Shown piece after piece: positions 25,102 to 34,081 of a DNA stretch of 49,527 nucleotides. The position numbers and the translations under genes are program-made. The DNA comes from Alcanivorax sp. GTDB taxonomy: Bacteria > Pseudomonadota > Gammaproteobacteria > Pseudomonadales > Alcanivoracaceae. Within the stretch, counting starts at the first letter, position 1; each line of letters begins with the position of its first letter. The notes below the pieces were generated by a model. It was not told the DNA's origin. It ran no database searches and saw nothing but the letters and a program-made list of their open reading frames with translations. The stretch is from contig NZ_NVWY01000019.1 of the NCBI RefSeq assembly GCF_002733835.1, positions 1-49,527 of the forward strand, written 5' to 3'.

Positions 25102-25506
25102 ATGCAACGTTTTCGTCTGGACGCGTTGGCCATCGGCCTGTCCAGTCTCTGTATGATTCATTGTGTCGCCAGCCTGGCGGGGCTCTTTGCTATTGGGCTG
25201 TTATCCGCTTTTGGCAATGTTGAAGAAGTCTTTCATCTGGTCATGCTGGCTGTCATTGTCCCGGTCAGCCTGCTTGCCATTGGCATGGGCTACCGTCGAC
25301 ATCGCCGGCTTTCGGTGCTGCTCCCCGGCGTGTTTGCCTTGTCGGGCCTGTGTCTGCTTACCGTTTTTGAAAGTGTTATGCATGGCAGCCTTTGGGAGCC
25401 GTTGCTGACAACGCTGATTGGAATCTGCCTGGTGGTTACCCATGTCGGTAACATCCGGGGCTGTAAAGACTGCGAGGTAAATCATGACAACTCGTTGGCA
25501 ACGTAA
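25102..25506 (+). CDS. MerC-family membrane protein
   Basis: This 134-aa inner-membrane protein has four predicted segments and the MerC-type Cys pair C17-x3-C21 in SSLCMIHCVAS near the start of the first segment. A further cytoplasmic GCKDCEV sits near the C-terminus. MerC proteins carry mercury and in some cases other soft metals. Here it is inside the zinc-starvation operon with no mer genes around, so zinc transport or sensing is more likely than mercury uptake. CGGGAG precedes the ATG; the end overlaps the next gene by 23 bp. Confidence 0.82.
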   Translation: MQRFRLDALAIGLSSLCMIHCVASLAGLFAIGLLSAFGNVEEVFHLVMLAVIVPVSLLAIGMGYRRHRRLSVLLPGVFALSGLCLLTVFESVMHGSLWEPLLTTLIGICLVVTHVGNIRGCKDCEVNHDNSLAT

Positions 25507-26026
25507 CAGTCTGGCCTGCTTGCTGCTGTCGTTCAGTTTGTCTGCCACCGCCGCAGAGGTGCACCAGCATGGCCTGGCCGAGGCGGCCGTGGTGGTGGAG
25601 GGGGAGCAGGTGACAATCCGTTTCCGAGCGCCCTTGATGGATATCCTCGGCACCGAGCAGCCGCCAGCAGACGCCCCGGCCCGGGCCCGTTATGGCAAGC
25701 GTCTGGCACAGGTGGCGGCGCCACAGCCTTCGCCGGCTGCACAGTGTGAACCGGTCAGTGCTTCCATCAGCTCCGTGGATACCCTGTTTCCGGAGCAGCA
25801 GGCGCATGATTCCCATGATCATCACGATCACGACGCGCACAGTCACCACCAAGATGTGGAGAACGAGTGGTTATTTTCCTGCGCGTTTCCTGAAAAATTA
25901 AACGCCGTGGAGCTACCGTTTCTGGGCATCTTCTCGAGCCTGACCACCGAAGTGGTGTTGCTGTTGCCCGCCGGGCAGAACGCCTTGCGTCTGGCGCCGG
26001 ATGAAACCCGCATACCGCTGGAGTAA
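25484..26026 (+). CDS. DUF2796 periplasmic zinc-binding protein (ZrgA-like)
   Basis: This 180-aa protein has a signal peptide ending SATAAE and a short mature start EVHQHG. A His/Asp-rich metal-binding tract runs from H108 to H122 (HDSHDHHDHDAHSHH), followed by a beta-rich C-terminal domain ending near APDETRIPLE. ZrgA/DUF2796 proteins bind zinc in the periplasm and aid its import. It heads a subset (DUF2796, ABC ATPase, permease, DUF3299) matching the zinc-depletion operon of P. aeruginosa (PA4063-PA4066, as remembered). Confidence 0.85.
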   Translation: MTTRWQRNSLACLLLSFSLSATAAEVHQHGLAEAAVVVEGEQVTIRFRAPLMDILGTEQPPADAPARARYGKRLAQVAAPQPSPAAQCEPVSASISSVDTLFPEQQAHDSHDHHDHDAHSHHQDVENEWLFSCAFPEKLNAVELPFLGIFSSLTTEVVLLLPAGQNALRLAPDETRIPLE

Positions 26027-26741
26027 TGCCGCAGTGGGCTTGGTACTGGAACTCAACGGCCTGGAATACCGCCATCCCGGTCAGGTTCGTCCCTTCTTGC
26101 AGGTGCCGGAGTTTGCCCTGCAGGCAGGGGAGCGGGTGCTGCTTCATGGTCCCAGTGGCTGTGGCAAAAGCACTCTGCTGTCACTGATTACCGGCATCCG
26201 GCCAATGCAGTGCGGGCGTGTTCAGGTTGCCGGCCAGGCTTTTTCTACGCTCTCCCAGCGTCGCCGGGACGCCTTTCGCGCCGATCACATGGGGGTTATC
26301 TTCCAGGCGTTCAATTTGCTGCCCTACCTGAGCGCCGTGGACAACGTTTGTCTTGCGGCCAGCTTCTCCCGCCTGCGCTGTGAGCGCGAAGCAGGGCGTC
26401 GCAAGGCGCAGAGACAGACTGCCGCCCGTGGCTTGCTTTCACGGCTGGGGCTGGATGACGGCACCGCTGACTTGCCGGCCTGGCAATTGTCTTTTGGGCA
26501 GCAGCAACGGGCGGCGGCAGCCCGCGCCCTGTTCGGCAAACCGGAGCTGATCATCGCCGACGAGCCGACCTCCGCCCTGGATAACCGCAGCCGCGATACC
26601 TTGCTGGCGTTGCTTTGTGAACTGTGCGAACAGTCCGGCAGTGCCTTGTTGATGGTGAGTCATGACGATCAGGTAGGGCACCACTTTCAGCGCAGTGAGG
26701 ATTTCGCCAGCCTGGCCGGGGAGGGCAATCATGCTTGCTAA
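26001..26741 (+). CDS. ABC transporter ATPase of the zinc operon
   Basis: This ATPase of about 235-246 aa belongs to the LolD/MacB group. It has Walker A GPSGCGKST, a Q loop VIFQAFNLL, signature LSFGQQQR and Walker B ELIIADEPTSALD, then the switch His in VSHDD. The ATG at 26001 overlaps the DUF2796 end by 26 bp; a GTG at 26034 with GGAG upstream is an equally good start. With the FtsX-like permease it would form a MacB-type transporter, which usually drives extrusion or transenvelope work rather than import. Confidence 0.85.
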   Translation: MKPAYRWSNAAVGLVLELNGLEYRHPGQVRPFLQVPEFALQAGERVLLHGPSGCGKSTLLSLITGIRPMQCGRVQVAGQAFSTLSQRRRDAFRADHMGVIFQAFNLLPYLSAVDNVCLAASFSRLRCEREAGRRKAQRQTAARGLLSRLGLDDGTADLPAWQLSFGQQQRAAAARALFGKPELIIADEPTSALDNRSRDTLLALLCELCEQSGSALLMVSHDDQVGHHFQRSEDFASLAGEGNHAC

Positions 26742-27969
26742 AGTGATGTTTGCCTCCCTGAAAACCCGGCGCACCTCGGCGTTGCTGATCGTGGTTGCCA
26801 TTGCCATGAGCGTGCTGATGATCATCGGCATCGACCGGGTGCGTCATCAGGTGCGCGCCAATTTTGCCAGCACCATTTCAGGGACAGATCTGATCGTCAG
26901 TGCCCGTGGTGGGCCAATGAATATCTTGCTCTACAGTGTCTTCCGTCTCAGTGATCCCACCGCTGGCATCAGCTGGAACACCGTGGAGCATCTGGCCGCC
27001 CACCGGGATGTGAAGTGGTGGATTCCCATTGCGTTGGGTGATTCCCATCGCGGTTATCCGGTGGTGGCGACTAACGACAGCTATTTGACGCACTACCGCT
27101 ACGGGCGGGATCAGCGCTTGACCCTGCAACGCGGGAGCTGGTTTGCCGGCGCCGACCAGGCCGTGCTCGGTAGCGCCGTGGCTACCCGGCTTGGCTATCA
27201 ACAGGGTGAGCAGATTGTACTGGCACACGGTGCCAGCGGCCCGGCCATTGTGGAGCACGATAACCACCCGTTTACGGTGGTGGGTATTTTGGCCCCCACC
27301 GGTACGCCGGTGGATCAGAGTGTGCATATTTCCCTGGAAGGGATGGCCCTGATCCATCGTGGTGGCGCCTACTTGTCTGGCATGCCTGCCATGCCAGGGC
27401 AGGCAATGGACAAACCTGATTCGGTCAATGCGGTCATGTTGGGGCTGGAACGACGCATGGCGGTGCTGAGCCTGCAGCGGGAGTTGTCCCGTTATGATGG
27501 TGAGCCACTCACGGCCATTATCCCCGGTGTGCAGCTGCAACGGCTGTGGCGGATGACGGCGGCTGGAGAAAATGCCCTGCGGGCCACATCGCTGGCGGTA
27601 TTGGCGGTGGCCTTGTTGGTGCTGGTGTCCACGGTGCTGGCGGCTCTGGAAGGGCGCCGTCATGAGATGGCTGTTCTGCGGGCAACAGGGGCGGGGCGGC
27701 TGGCCGTGTATACGGTGATTGTCGGCGAAAGCCTGTGCCTTACTGTGTTGGGCTGCGCGCTGGGTTTGGGCGTATTGTTTGTGGGGCAATGGGGGTTGGC
27801 GCCAGTGGCTTTGGCTGAATGGTCGCTGCGCCTTCCCGACAACTTTCTTGCGCTGCGGGAATTACCGGCCATTGGCGCTATTCTCGCGGCGGGCTCGCTG
27901 GCTGGTCTGATCCCGGCGGAAAAGGCTTTTCGCAATAGCCTGGCCGATGGCTTGACCCCAAGGAACTGA
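26731..27969 (+). CDS. FtsX/MacB-type permease of the zinc operon
   Basis: This 412-aa permease has one N-terminal membrane segment (about residues 14-34), a large periplasmic MacB-like domain, and three C-terminal segments (about 285-310, 335-360 and 380-400). These are linked by the FtsX-type ALEGRRHEMAVLRATGA loop that touches the ATPase. GGGGAGGG precedes ATG 26731, which overlaps the ATPase end by 11 bp. Zinc-related transport or lipoprotein handling is inferred from the operon; the cargo is unknown. Confidence 0.85.
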   Translation: MLAKVMFASLKTRRTSALLIVVAIAMSVLMIIGIDRVRHQVRANFASTISGTDLIVSARGGPMNILLYSVFRLSDPTAGISWNTVEHLAAHRDVKWWIPIALGDSHRGYPVVATNDSYLTHYRYGRDQRLTLQRGSWFAGADQAVLGSAVATRLGYQQGEQIVLAHGASGPAIVEHDNHPFTVVGILAPTGTPVDQSVHISLEGMALIHRGGAYLSGMPAMPGQAMDKPDSVNAVMLGLERRMAVLSLQRELSRYDGEPLTAIIPGVQLQRLWRMTAAGENALRATSLAVLAVALLVLVSTVLAALEGRRHEMAVLRATGAGRLAVYTVIVGESLCLTVLGCALGLGVLFVGQWGLAPVALAEWSLRLPDNFLALRELPAIGAILAAGSLAGLIPAEKAFRNSLADGLTPRN

Positions 27970-27971
27970 TC

Positions 27972-28514
27972 ATGCGTTTTTTGATTGCTGTTTTCTGTTT
28001 TACCTGCAGCCTGCCCTCCATGGCGGCCAATGAAATCGAGTGGGATGCTCTGGTGCCGCAGGACTATGATCCTTCGGAGGTTTACAGCACCCTGTTTGAT
28101 CAGATCTATGGGGAGCAACAAGCCCCGGATGGGATTGCCGATGGCGACAGCCGTGGCGCGAAGCTGATGGACGCCATCGACAAGGCATGGCGTGAAGCGC
28201 CGCTGAAGCAGTCCCTGGATAATACCGAGGTGCGTTTGCCGGGTTACGGGGTGCCGCTGGATGGTGATGAAGAGTATGTCCGTGAATTCCTGCTGGTTCC
28301 GTATTTTGGTGCCTGTATTCATAGCCCGCCGCCGCCGCGCAACCAGATTGTGCTGGTGAAAATGGAAGGGCGCGGTGTGCCGCTGGATCTGGCGTTGGAT
28401 GCCATGTGGCTGGAAGGCACCTTGACTGTCTCATCGCAAGATACCGAATACGGCACGGCAGGGTATGTGCTGGAAGGTAAAAGTGCGGAACCCTTTACGG
28501 GTTACCTCCGGTAA
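27972..28514 (+). CDS. DUF3299 exported protein, last gene of the Zur operon
   Basis: This 180-aa protein has a signal peptide ending CSLPSMAAN. It carries the family hallmark VPYFGACIHSPPPPRNQIV (about residues 114-132) preceded by VRLPGYGVPL. Members are exported proteins or lipoproteins of unknown role, found next to MacB-like transporters. Here the cysteine after the hydrophobic core is followed by S-L-P rather than a classic lipobox, so periplasmic is the likelier location. It follows the permease by 2 bp and completes a nine-gene operon. Confidence 0.8.
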   Translation: MRFLIAVFCFTCSLPSMAANEIEWDALVPQDYDPSEVYSTLFDQIYGEQQAPDGIADGDSRGAKLMDAIDKAWREAPLKQSLDNTEVRLPGYGVPLDGDEEYVREFLLVPYFGACIHSPPPPRNQIVLVKMEGRGVPLDLALDAMWLEGTLTVSSQDTEYGTAGYVLEGKSAEPFTGYLR

Positions 28515-28601
28515 CGGTTTATTCCTTTGCTGCCCTCTCTCTGGCAAAAAACCGCTTTTCCAGCCTGATCAGTGACGTTTTTCCCCCTATGTCTGAACTT
28601 G

Positions 28602-28630
28602 TTACATTTTACATACTGGAGAGAATGTAA
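28602..28630. promoter_or_regulatory. Inverted repeat before the liv operon
   Basis: TTACATT (28602-28608) and AATGTAA (28624-28630) form a perfect 7-bp inverted repeat with a 15-bp gap, about 70 bp before livH. Its position in the only non-coding stretch upstream of the transporter suggests an operator. The regulator is unknown. Confidence 0.4.
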
Positions 28631-28701
28631 AGCTTCAGATAGTCTCGAAAGAGCTGAATAAAAATACACCAGAACAATAAACCCCCCGGGAGAGAGGGAC
28701 C

Positions 28702-29580
28702 ATGGATATACTCCAGCTGCTGGTCAGCGGGGTCGCGAACGGCTGCATCTACGGGTTGCTGGCGCTGGGCTTTGTGTTGATCTACAAAGCGTCGGAAGCG
28801 GTGAACTTTGCGCAGGGTGACCTGATGATGCTGGGGGCCTTTCTGGGCATTACCTTCATCAATGCCGAGTATGCCGACCTGCCATTTCTGATAGGCATCA
28901 CCCTGGCCGCCCTGATTTTAGGGCTCTTTGGTTACCTGCTGGATCGCCTGGTCCTACGCGCCATTTTTGGTCAGCCGCAGTTCGCCATGGTGATCCTTAC
29001 CATCGCACTGGGCTTTCTGCTGCGTTTCGCCGCAGGTGTTATCTGGGGGCACGATCCGGCCTCCCTGCAAACGCCTTTTGTCGGCCGGGTGTGGGAAATG
29101 GGTGAGCTGATCATCCCGGTGGTGGATGCGGTGATCATCATTACCACTGTGGCCCTCACGTCCATTCTCTACTTCTTCTTTGCCCGTACCCGCCTCGGTG
29201 TGGCCATGCAGGCCAGCAGCCAGAACCAGATGGCCGCTTACTACATGGGCATTCCGGTGAAGCGGATCAACGCCATTGTCTGGGCCCTGTCCGGGGTGGT
29301 GGCCGCTATTGCCGGGGTCATGTTTGCTGCCAAAGGCGCCGTGGAGCCGTCGGTGGGGCTGCTGTTTGGTATCAAGGCCTTCGCCGCTGCGGTAATCGGT
29401 GGGCTGGGCTCCTTGCCCGGCGCGTTGCTGGGTGGATTGTTGGTGGGCATCGTGGAACCGTTCGCGGGCCGCTATCTGCCTTCCGGGGTCGGCCAGATTG
29501 CTCCCTATGTGCTGATGCTGCTGGTGCTGATTCTGCGCCCCGGTGGCCTGTTCGCACAGATCAGCCAGAAGAAGGTGTAG
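28702..29580 (+). CDS. livH: Branched-chain-type ABC permease LivH
   Basis: This 292-aa inner-membrane permease is one half of a HAAT-family (Liv) channel. It has about eight segments, an N-terminal LLVSGVANGCIYGLLALGF and the family motif AVIGGLGSLPGALLGGLLVG (about residues 230-249). GGGAGAGAGGGACC precedes the ATG. It starts a tightly packed operon of livH, livM, livG, livF and an acyl-CoA ligase. The ligand may not be an amino acid, given the ligase. Confidence 0.9.
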   Translation: MDILQLLVSGVANGCIYGLLALGFVLIYKASEAVNFAQGDLMMLGAFLGITFINAEYADLPFLIGITLAALILGLFGYLLDRLVLRAIFGQPQFAMVILTIALGFLLRFAAGVIWGHDPASLQTPFVGRVWEMGELIIPVVDAVIIITTVALTSILYFFFARTRLGVAMQASSQNQMAAYYMGIPVKRINAIVWALSGVVAAIAGVMFAAKGAVEPSVGLLFGIKAFAAAVIGGLGSLPGALLGGLLVGIVEPFAGRYLPSGVGQIAPYVLMLLVLILRPGGLFAQISQKKV

Positions 29581-29583
29581 GCC

Positions 29584-30681
29584 ATGAGTAATCGTTTTAA
29601 AAGCCGTTACGACGACGATATCAACCTGTTTGAAGGCCGCTGGCACCTGGCCCAGTACGCGATATTGGCAGCGTTGCTGCTGGCGGCGCCCTGGGTGCTT
29701 GGCAGCTACTATCTGGGCGAACTGACCGCCGTTCTGGTGTGGTCCCTGGCCGGCCTGGGGCTGATGCTGATCAGTGGTCATACCGGGCAGGTGAGTCTCG
29801 GGCATGCGGCCTTTATGGCCATTGGTGCCTTTACCAACTTGGCGTTGATGCAGCGTGGCTGGCATTTCATTCCTGCACTGCTGGCCAGCGCGGTGACCTC
29901 CGGAGTCGCCGGGGCCATCATCGCGCGGCCGATTCTGCGCATGAGCGGTATTTACCTGGCCATCGCTACTCTGGCACTGAGCATCATTCTTGAAGATGTG
30001 GCGATCATGGCCGAACCGGTGACCGGTGGGGTGGCAGGGGTGTTTGCGCCGCCCATCGAGCTGTTTGGTCTGGCGGTGGACCGTTACGCCACGCCCAGAG
30101 CCTTTTACTACATCTGCCTGGCGGTGCTGGTGCTGGTGACGCTGGGCTATCTGAACCTGCTGCGCAGTGGTTCCGGGCGCTCTTTCCTGGCGGTGCGCGA
30201 CAGTGAAGTGTCTGCCCGCGCTCTGGGGGTGAATGTGACCCGGGCCAAAACCCTGGCGTTCAGCCTGTCCTGTGCCATTACCGGTCTGGCGGGGGCGCTT
30301 TATGGGCATCTGGCCCAGGCGGTGAACTATGAAAGTTTCCTGGTGCTGATCTCCATTACCCTGCTGCTGCAGGTGGTGATCGGTGGCCTGGGTTCGGTTC
30401 ATGGGGCCTTTTTCGGTGCCATCGTGGTGGTGCTGCTGCCGCAGGTCATTGCCATTGCCCGGGATTATCTGGATAACGCGGCGGGCATCAAGATCGCGGC
30501 CTATCCGGGCATGGACACGGCCCTGTTCGCGCTGTTGATTCTGCTCATGGTGATTTATGAGCCGCGGGGGCTGTATGGCGTCTGGTTCAAGGTGCGTACC
30601 TGGTTGCAGCTGTTCCCGCTGTATCGCAAGGGCATGTTCCGCCGTACCCGAACCTACCTGAAAACGGAGCGCCAACGATGA
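29584..30681 (+). CDS. livM: Branched-chain-type ABC permease LivM
   Basis: This 365-aa permease pairs with LivH. About nine segments include the signature LMLISGHTGQVSLGHAAFMAIGA (about residues 60-82), AKTLAFSLSCAITGLAGALYG and GGLGSVHGAFFGA. It has N-terminal and C-terminal cytoplasmic extensions, the latter basic (RKGMFRRTRTYLKTERQR). The gap from livH is 3 bp; the livG ATG overlaps its stop by 4 bp (ATGA). Confidence 0.9.
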   Translation: MSNRFKSRYDDDINLFEGRWHLAQYAILAALLLAAPWVLGSYYLGELTAVLVWSLAGLGLMLISGHTGQVSLGHAAFMAIGAFTNLALMQRGWHFIPALLASAVTSGVAGAIIARPILRMSGIYLAIATLALSIILEDVAIMAEPVTGGVAGVFAPPIELFGLAVDRYATPRAFYYICLAVLVLVTLGYLNLLRSGSGRSFLAVRDSEVSARALGVNVTRAKTLAFSLSCAITGLAGALYGHLAQAVNYESFLVLISITLLLQVVIGGLGSVHGAFFGAIVVVLLPQVIAIARDYLDNAAGIKIAAYPGMDTALFALLILLMVIYEPRGLYGVWFKVRTWLQLFPLYRKGMFRRTRTYLKTERQR

Positions 30682-31448
30682 GTCTGTTACAGGTCAAGGA
30701 TCTCTCCATCTCTTTCGGTGGTGTTAAAGCGGTGGACGGTGTCAGCTTCGACGTGGAAGCCGGCGAAGTCTTTACCCTGGTGGGGCCTAACGGGGCTGGT
30801 AAATCCACCATCTTCAATCTAATCAGCCGCCTGTACGAACCCAGTGCCGGCCAGATCGTTTTCAATGGTCAGGACATTACCCGCCTGCCGGCCCATGACG
30901 TAGCCGGGCTGGGTATCGCCCGGACCTTCCAGAACATCGAATTGTTTGATCACTCTTCGGTACTGCAGAACCTGTTGATCGGTCGTCACTGTCGCCGTAA
31001 TACCCGCTGGTTCGAAGAGCTGTTGTTCCTGCCCAAAGTGCGGCGCAGTGAACGGGAGCATCGGCTGCTGGTGGAGGAGGTGATCGACTTTCTCGATTTG
31101 GCCCCCTATCGCGACAAGCTGATTGCCGGTTTGCCCTATGGGGTGCGCAAGGTGGTGGAAATCGCCCGGGCGCTGGCCAGTGAGCCGAAACTGATTTTGC
31201 TGGATGAGCCGGCCTCCGGCCTCAGTGTGGAAGAAACCCAGAACATGGCCTGGTGGATCGAGGACATGCAGAAAGATCTGGGCCTTACCGTGCTGATGGT
31301 GGAGCACGACATGAGCCTGGTGTCACGGGTATCCGACCGGGTGCTGGCGGTGGCAGAAGGGCATCCGCTGGCCATGGGCACCGCTGCACAAGTGCAGGCG
31401 GACCCGAAAGTGATTGAAGCCTATCTGGGCTCGGAGGCCACATCATGA
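30678..31448 (+). CDS. livG: ABC ATPase LivG
   Basis: This 256-aa ATPase powers the Liv transporter. It has Walker A GPNGAGKST (about residues 36-44), the LivG-type degenerate signature LPYGVRKVVEIARAL, Walker B LILLDEPASGLS and switch VEHDM. The insert RRNTRWFEELLFLPKVRRSEREH is typical of LivG. Four-base overlaps link it to livM and livF. Confidence 0.92.
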   Translation: MSLLQVKDLSISFGGVKAVDGVSFDVEAGEVFTLVGPNGAGKSTIFNLISRLYEPSAGQIVFNGQDITRLPAHDVAGLGIARTFQNIELFDHSSVLQNLLIGRHCRRNTRWFEELLFLPKVRRSEREHRLLVEEVIDFLDLAPYRDKLIAGLPYGVRKVVEIARALASEPKLILLDEPASGLSVEETQNMAWWIEDMQKDLGLTVLMVEHDMSLVSRVSDRVLAVAEGHPLAMGTAAQVQADPKVIEAYLGSEATS

Positions 31449-32245
31449 GTGACGCGGCAGAGAAAACCCTGAGCGCCCAGCCCCTGTTGCAGGTCAAGAA
31501 TCTGGAAGCGTTTTACGGACCGGTGATGGCCTTGCGCGGGGTATCCATTGATGTCCACGAAGGCTCGGTGGTTGCCATCCTCGGTGCCAACGGTGCCGGC
31601 AAGACCACCCTGATGAAAACCATTTCCGGGGCGCTGGCGCCGCGCAAGGGCAGTGTCACCCTGGCGGGTGAGCATATCGAAGGCAGCGAGCCGGACAAGC
31701 TGGTGCACAAGGGCATTGCCCATGTGCCGGAAGGCCGTGAGGTATTCCCGTTTCTGAGTGTTGAAGAAAACCTGCTCATGGGAGCCTACACCCGTCGAGA
31801 CAAGGACGGGATTCGTCAGGACATTGCCATGGTCTATGACTATTTTCCGATTCTTCAGGAACGTCGCAACCAGGCCGCAGGTACGCTTTCCGGTGGGCAG
31901 CAACAGATGCTGGCCATCGGCCGCGGGCTGATGTCGCGGCCGTCGGTGATGCTCCTTGATGAGCCCTCACTGGGGCTGTCGCCGCTGCTGGTACAGGAAA
32001 TTTTCGCCATCGTTCGTCGCCTCAACAAGGAGCAGGGCGTAACCCTGTTGCTGGTGGAGCAGAACGCCCAGGTAGCGCTGAATACGGCGGACCATGGTTA
32101 TGTACTGGAAACCGGCCGGATCGTGATGGATGGCAGCGCGCAGGACCTGCTCGCCAGTGACGATATTCGCGAGTTCTATCTGGGCCAGTCGGCGGGGGAT
32201 GACCGACCGGAAAAACGTTGGAAACGGAAAAAGACCTGGCGCTGA
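31445..32245 (+). CDS. livF: ABC ATPase LivF
   Basis: This 266-aa second ATPase of the transporter has Walker A GANGAGKTT, signature LSGGQQQMLAIGRGL, Walker B VMLLDEPSLGLSP and switch VEQNA. An N-terminal extension of about 15 residues and a basic C-terminal tail (RPEKRWKRKKTWR) are slightly longer than in E. coli LivF. The stop overlaps the ligase start by one base. Confidence 0.92.
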   Translation: MSDAAEKTLSAQPLLQVKNLEAFYGPVMALRGVSIDVHEGSVVAILGANGAGKTTLMKTISGALAPRKGSVTLAGEHIEGSEPDKLVHKGIAHVPEGREVFPFLSVEENLLMGAYTRRDKDGIRQDIAMVYDYFPILQERRNQAAGTLSGGQQQMLAIGRGLMSRPSVMLLDEPSLGLSPLLVQEIFAIVRRLNKEQGVTLLLVEQNAQVALNTADHGYVLETGRIVMDGSAQDLLASDDIREFYLGQSAGDDRPEKRWKRKKTWR

Positions 32246-34059
32246 TGATGACTGAAAATAATACCACAACCACTCAGCTCCACGGTTGCGACACCGTGGT
32301 CAAACTCTGGCGCAAGCAATGCCTGGAGCGGGGCAATAATATTGCCCACCGCGAAAAGGAACTGGGCATCTGGCAGAGCCATACCTGGCTGGATTATTAC
32401 GAGAAAGCCCGCGCCATTGGCGTTGCGCTGCTGTCGCTGGGACTGGAACGCGGTCAGCCGGTTTCGATTCTCAGTGAAGACAACAAGGAATGGCTGTACT
32501 GCGATCTGGGTATTGCCGGCGCCGGGGGTATCAGTAACGGCGTCTACACCACCGACAGCCCCGAGCAGTTGGCGTACCTGATCAACGACAGTGAATCGGC
32601 CTTCCTGTTTGTAGAAAACGATGAGCAACTGGACAAGTATCTGACCGTGCGTGATCAGGTGCCCACGCTGAAAAAAGTCATCGTCTACGACCGCAAGGGG
32701 CTACGGGATTTTGACGATCCCATGGTCATGTTCCTGGATGAGCTTTACGCCCTGGGTGAACAGATCCCGGATGCAGAAGCGCAGTTCAGTGCCAGCATTG
32801 CCGACAGTCAGCCGGACGATATCCGCATGCTGATCTATACCTCCGGCACCACCGGGGCGCCGAAGGGGGCCATGATCAGCCACCGCAATGTGCTGTTCCA
32901 GCTCGAGGCCGGTGAGCAGGTACTGGATGCCCATGAAGACGATGATCAGCTTTGCTTCCTGCCCCTGTGTCATATTCTGGAACGGCTGGTGTCGGTGGAG
33001 TTGCCCATCTACAAGGGCTGTACCGTGAACTTTGCGGAAAGCCCGGAAACCGTGTTCGAAAACCTGCGCGAAGTGTCGCCGAATACCTTCGCTGCCGTGC
33101 CGCGCCTGTGGGAAAAAATCTACAGCTCCATGATGACCCTGCGTGATGAAGCCACGGCTTTCGGGCGTTGGTGTTTCGACCGTGCCGTTGCTGCCGGGGA
33201 AGCCTGGCACTGTGACCGCAAGCGTTCGCCGCTGTCGGCCCTGCAGTACCAGTTCTGGAATCTTCTGGTGCTGCGCAATGTTCGGGATCTGATTGGCATG
33301 AACCGCCTGCGCCGGGGGACCACCGGGGCGGCTCCCATTGCTCCGGAACAGATCCGCTGGTTCCAGTCGTTGGGTGTGCCTTTGTTCGAAGGGTACGGCA
33401 TGACCGAGACCACCGGTGTGGCCTCCCTTAACAGCATCAAACGCAAGAAGGTGGGTACCGTGGGCGAAGCGTTGCCGGGCACCGAGGTGCGTATTGCCGA
33501 GAACGGCGAAGTGCTGGTGCGTGGTGGCCATGTCTTCGCCGGCTACTGGCGGAAACCGGAAAAAACCGCAGAAGACATCCGTGATGGCTGGCTGCATACC
33601 GGTGACGTGGGGCGCCTGGAAGATGGCATGCTCACCATCACCGGCCGTCTCAAGGATATTATTATCACGGCGGGGGGCAAGAATATTACCCCGGCGGAAA
33701 TCGAAAGCCGGATGAAATTCTCCCCCTATATTTCCGATGCCGTAGTGATTGGCGACAAGCGTAAATACCTCACCTGCCTGATCATGATTGATCAGGAAAA
33801 TGTGGAGAAATACGCTCAGGATCGCCAGGTACCGTTCTCCAATTTCGCTTCCCTGTGTCGGGCCAAAGAGGTGCTGGACCTCATCGACAGCATTGTTCAG
33901 GACGTGAATAAACAGTTCGCCCAGGTGGAACAAATCAAGTATTTCCGCCTGATCGATGTGCTGCTCACCGCCGAGGATGAGGAGCTGACCGCCACCATGA
34001 AGCTAAAGCGTTCCTTCGTGGAGAAAAAACATAAGCACCTGATTGATTCCATGTATTGA
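32245..34059 (+). CDS. Long-chain acyl-CoA synthetase (AMP-forming)
   Basis: This 604-aa adenylating enzyme activates a carboxylic acid, probably a fatty acid, to its CoA thioester. It shows the AMP-binding P-loop YTSGTTGAPKGAMIS (about residues 200-214), GYGMTETTG, the TGDVG hinge region and KDIIITAGGKNITPAEIE with the A8/catalytic-lysine context. It resembles the FadD15-type long-chain ligases. ATG-ATG at 32245/32248 follows the livF stop directly. Being in a Liv operon, it likely activates the imported acid on entry. Confidence 0.88.
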   Translation: MMTENNTTTTQLHGCDTVVKLWRKQCLERGNNIAHREKELGIWQSHTWLDYYEKARAIGVALLSLGLERGQPVSILSEDNKEWLYCDLGIAGAGGISNGVYTTDSPEQLAYLINDSESAFLFVENDEQLDKYLTVRDQVPTLKKVIVYDRKGLRDFDDPMVMFLDELYALGEQIPDAEAQFSASIADSQPDDIRMLIYTSGTTGAPKGAMISHRNVLFQLEAGEQVLDAHEDDDQLCFLPLCHILERLVSVELPIYKGCTVNFAESPETVFENLREVSPNTFAAVPRLWEKIYSSMMTLRDEATAFGRWCFDRAVAAGEAWHCDRKRSPLSALQYQFWNLLVLRNVRDLIGMNRLRRGTTGAAPIAPEQIRWFQSLGVPLFEGYGMTETTGVASLNSIKRKKVGTVGEALPGTEVRIAENGEVLVRGGHVFAGYWRKPEKTAEDIRDGWLHTGDVGRLEDGMLTITGRLKDIIITAGGKNITPAEIESRMKFSPYISDAVVIGDKRKYLTCLIMIDQENVEKYAQDRQVPFSNFASLCRAKEVLDLIDSIVQDVNKQFAQVEQIKYFRLIDVLLTAEDEELTATMKLKRSFVEKKHKHLIDSMY

Positions 34060-34081
34060 TGGTACGAGAGGAGAGTGCATC

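Noticed and set aside
28954..30675. 573-aa minus-strand open frame opposite livH and livM
   Set aside because: It is the shadow of two well-supported permease genes; the composition is His/Gln/Gly-rich with no domain, and no ribosome-binding site.
32701..33933. 410-aa minus-strand frame opposite the acyl-CoA ligase gene
   Set aside because: It lies wholly within the ligase gene and has no family features.
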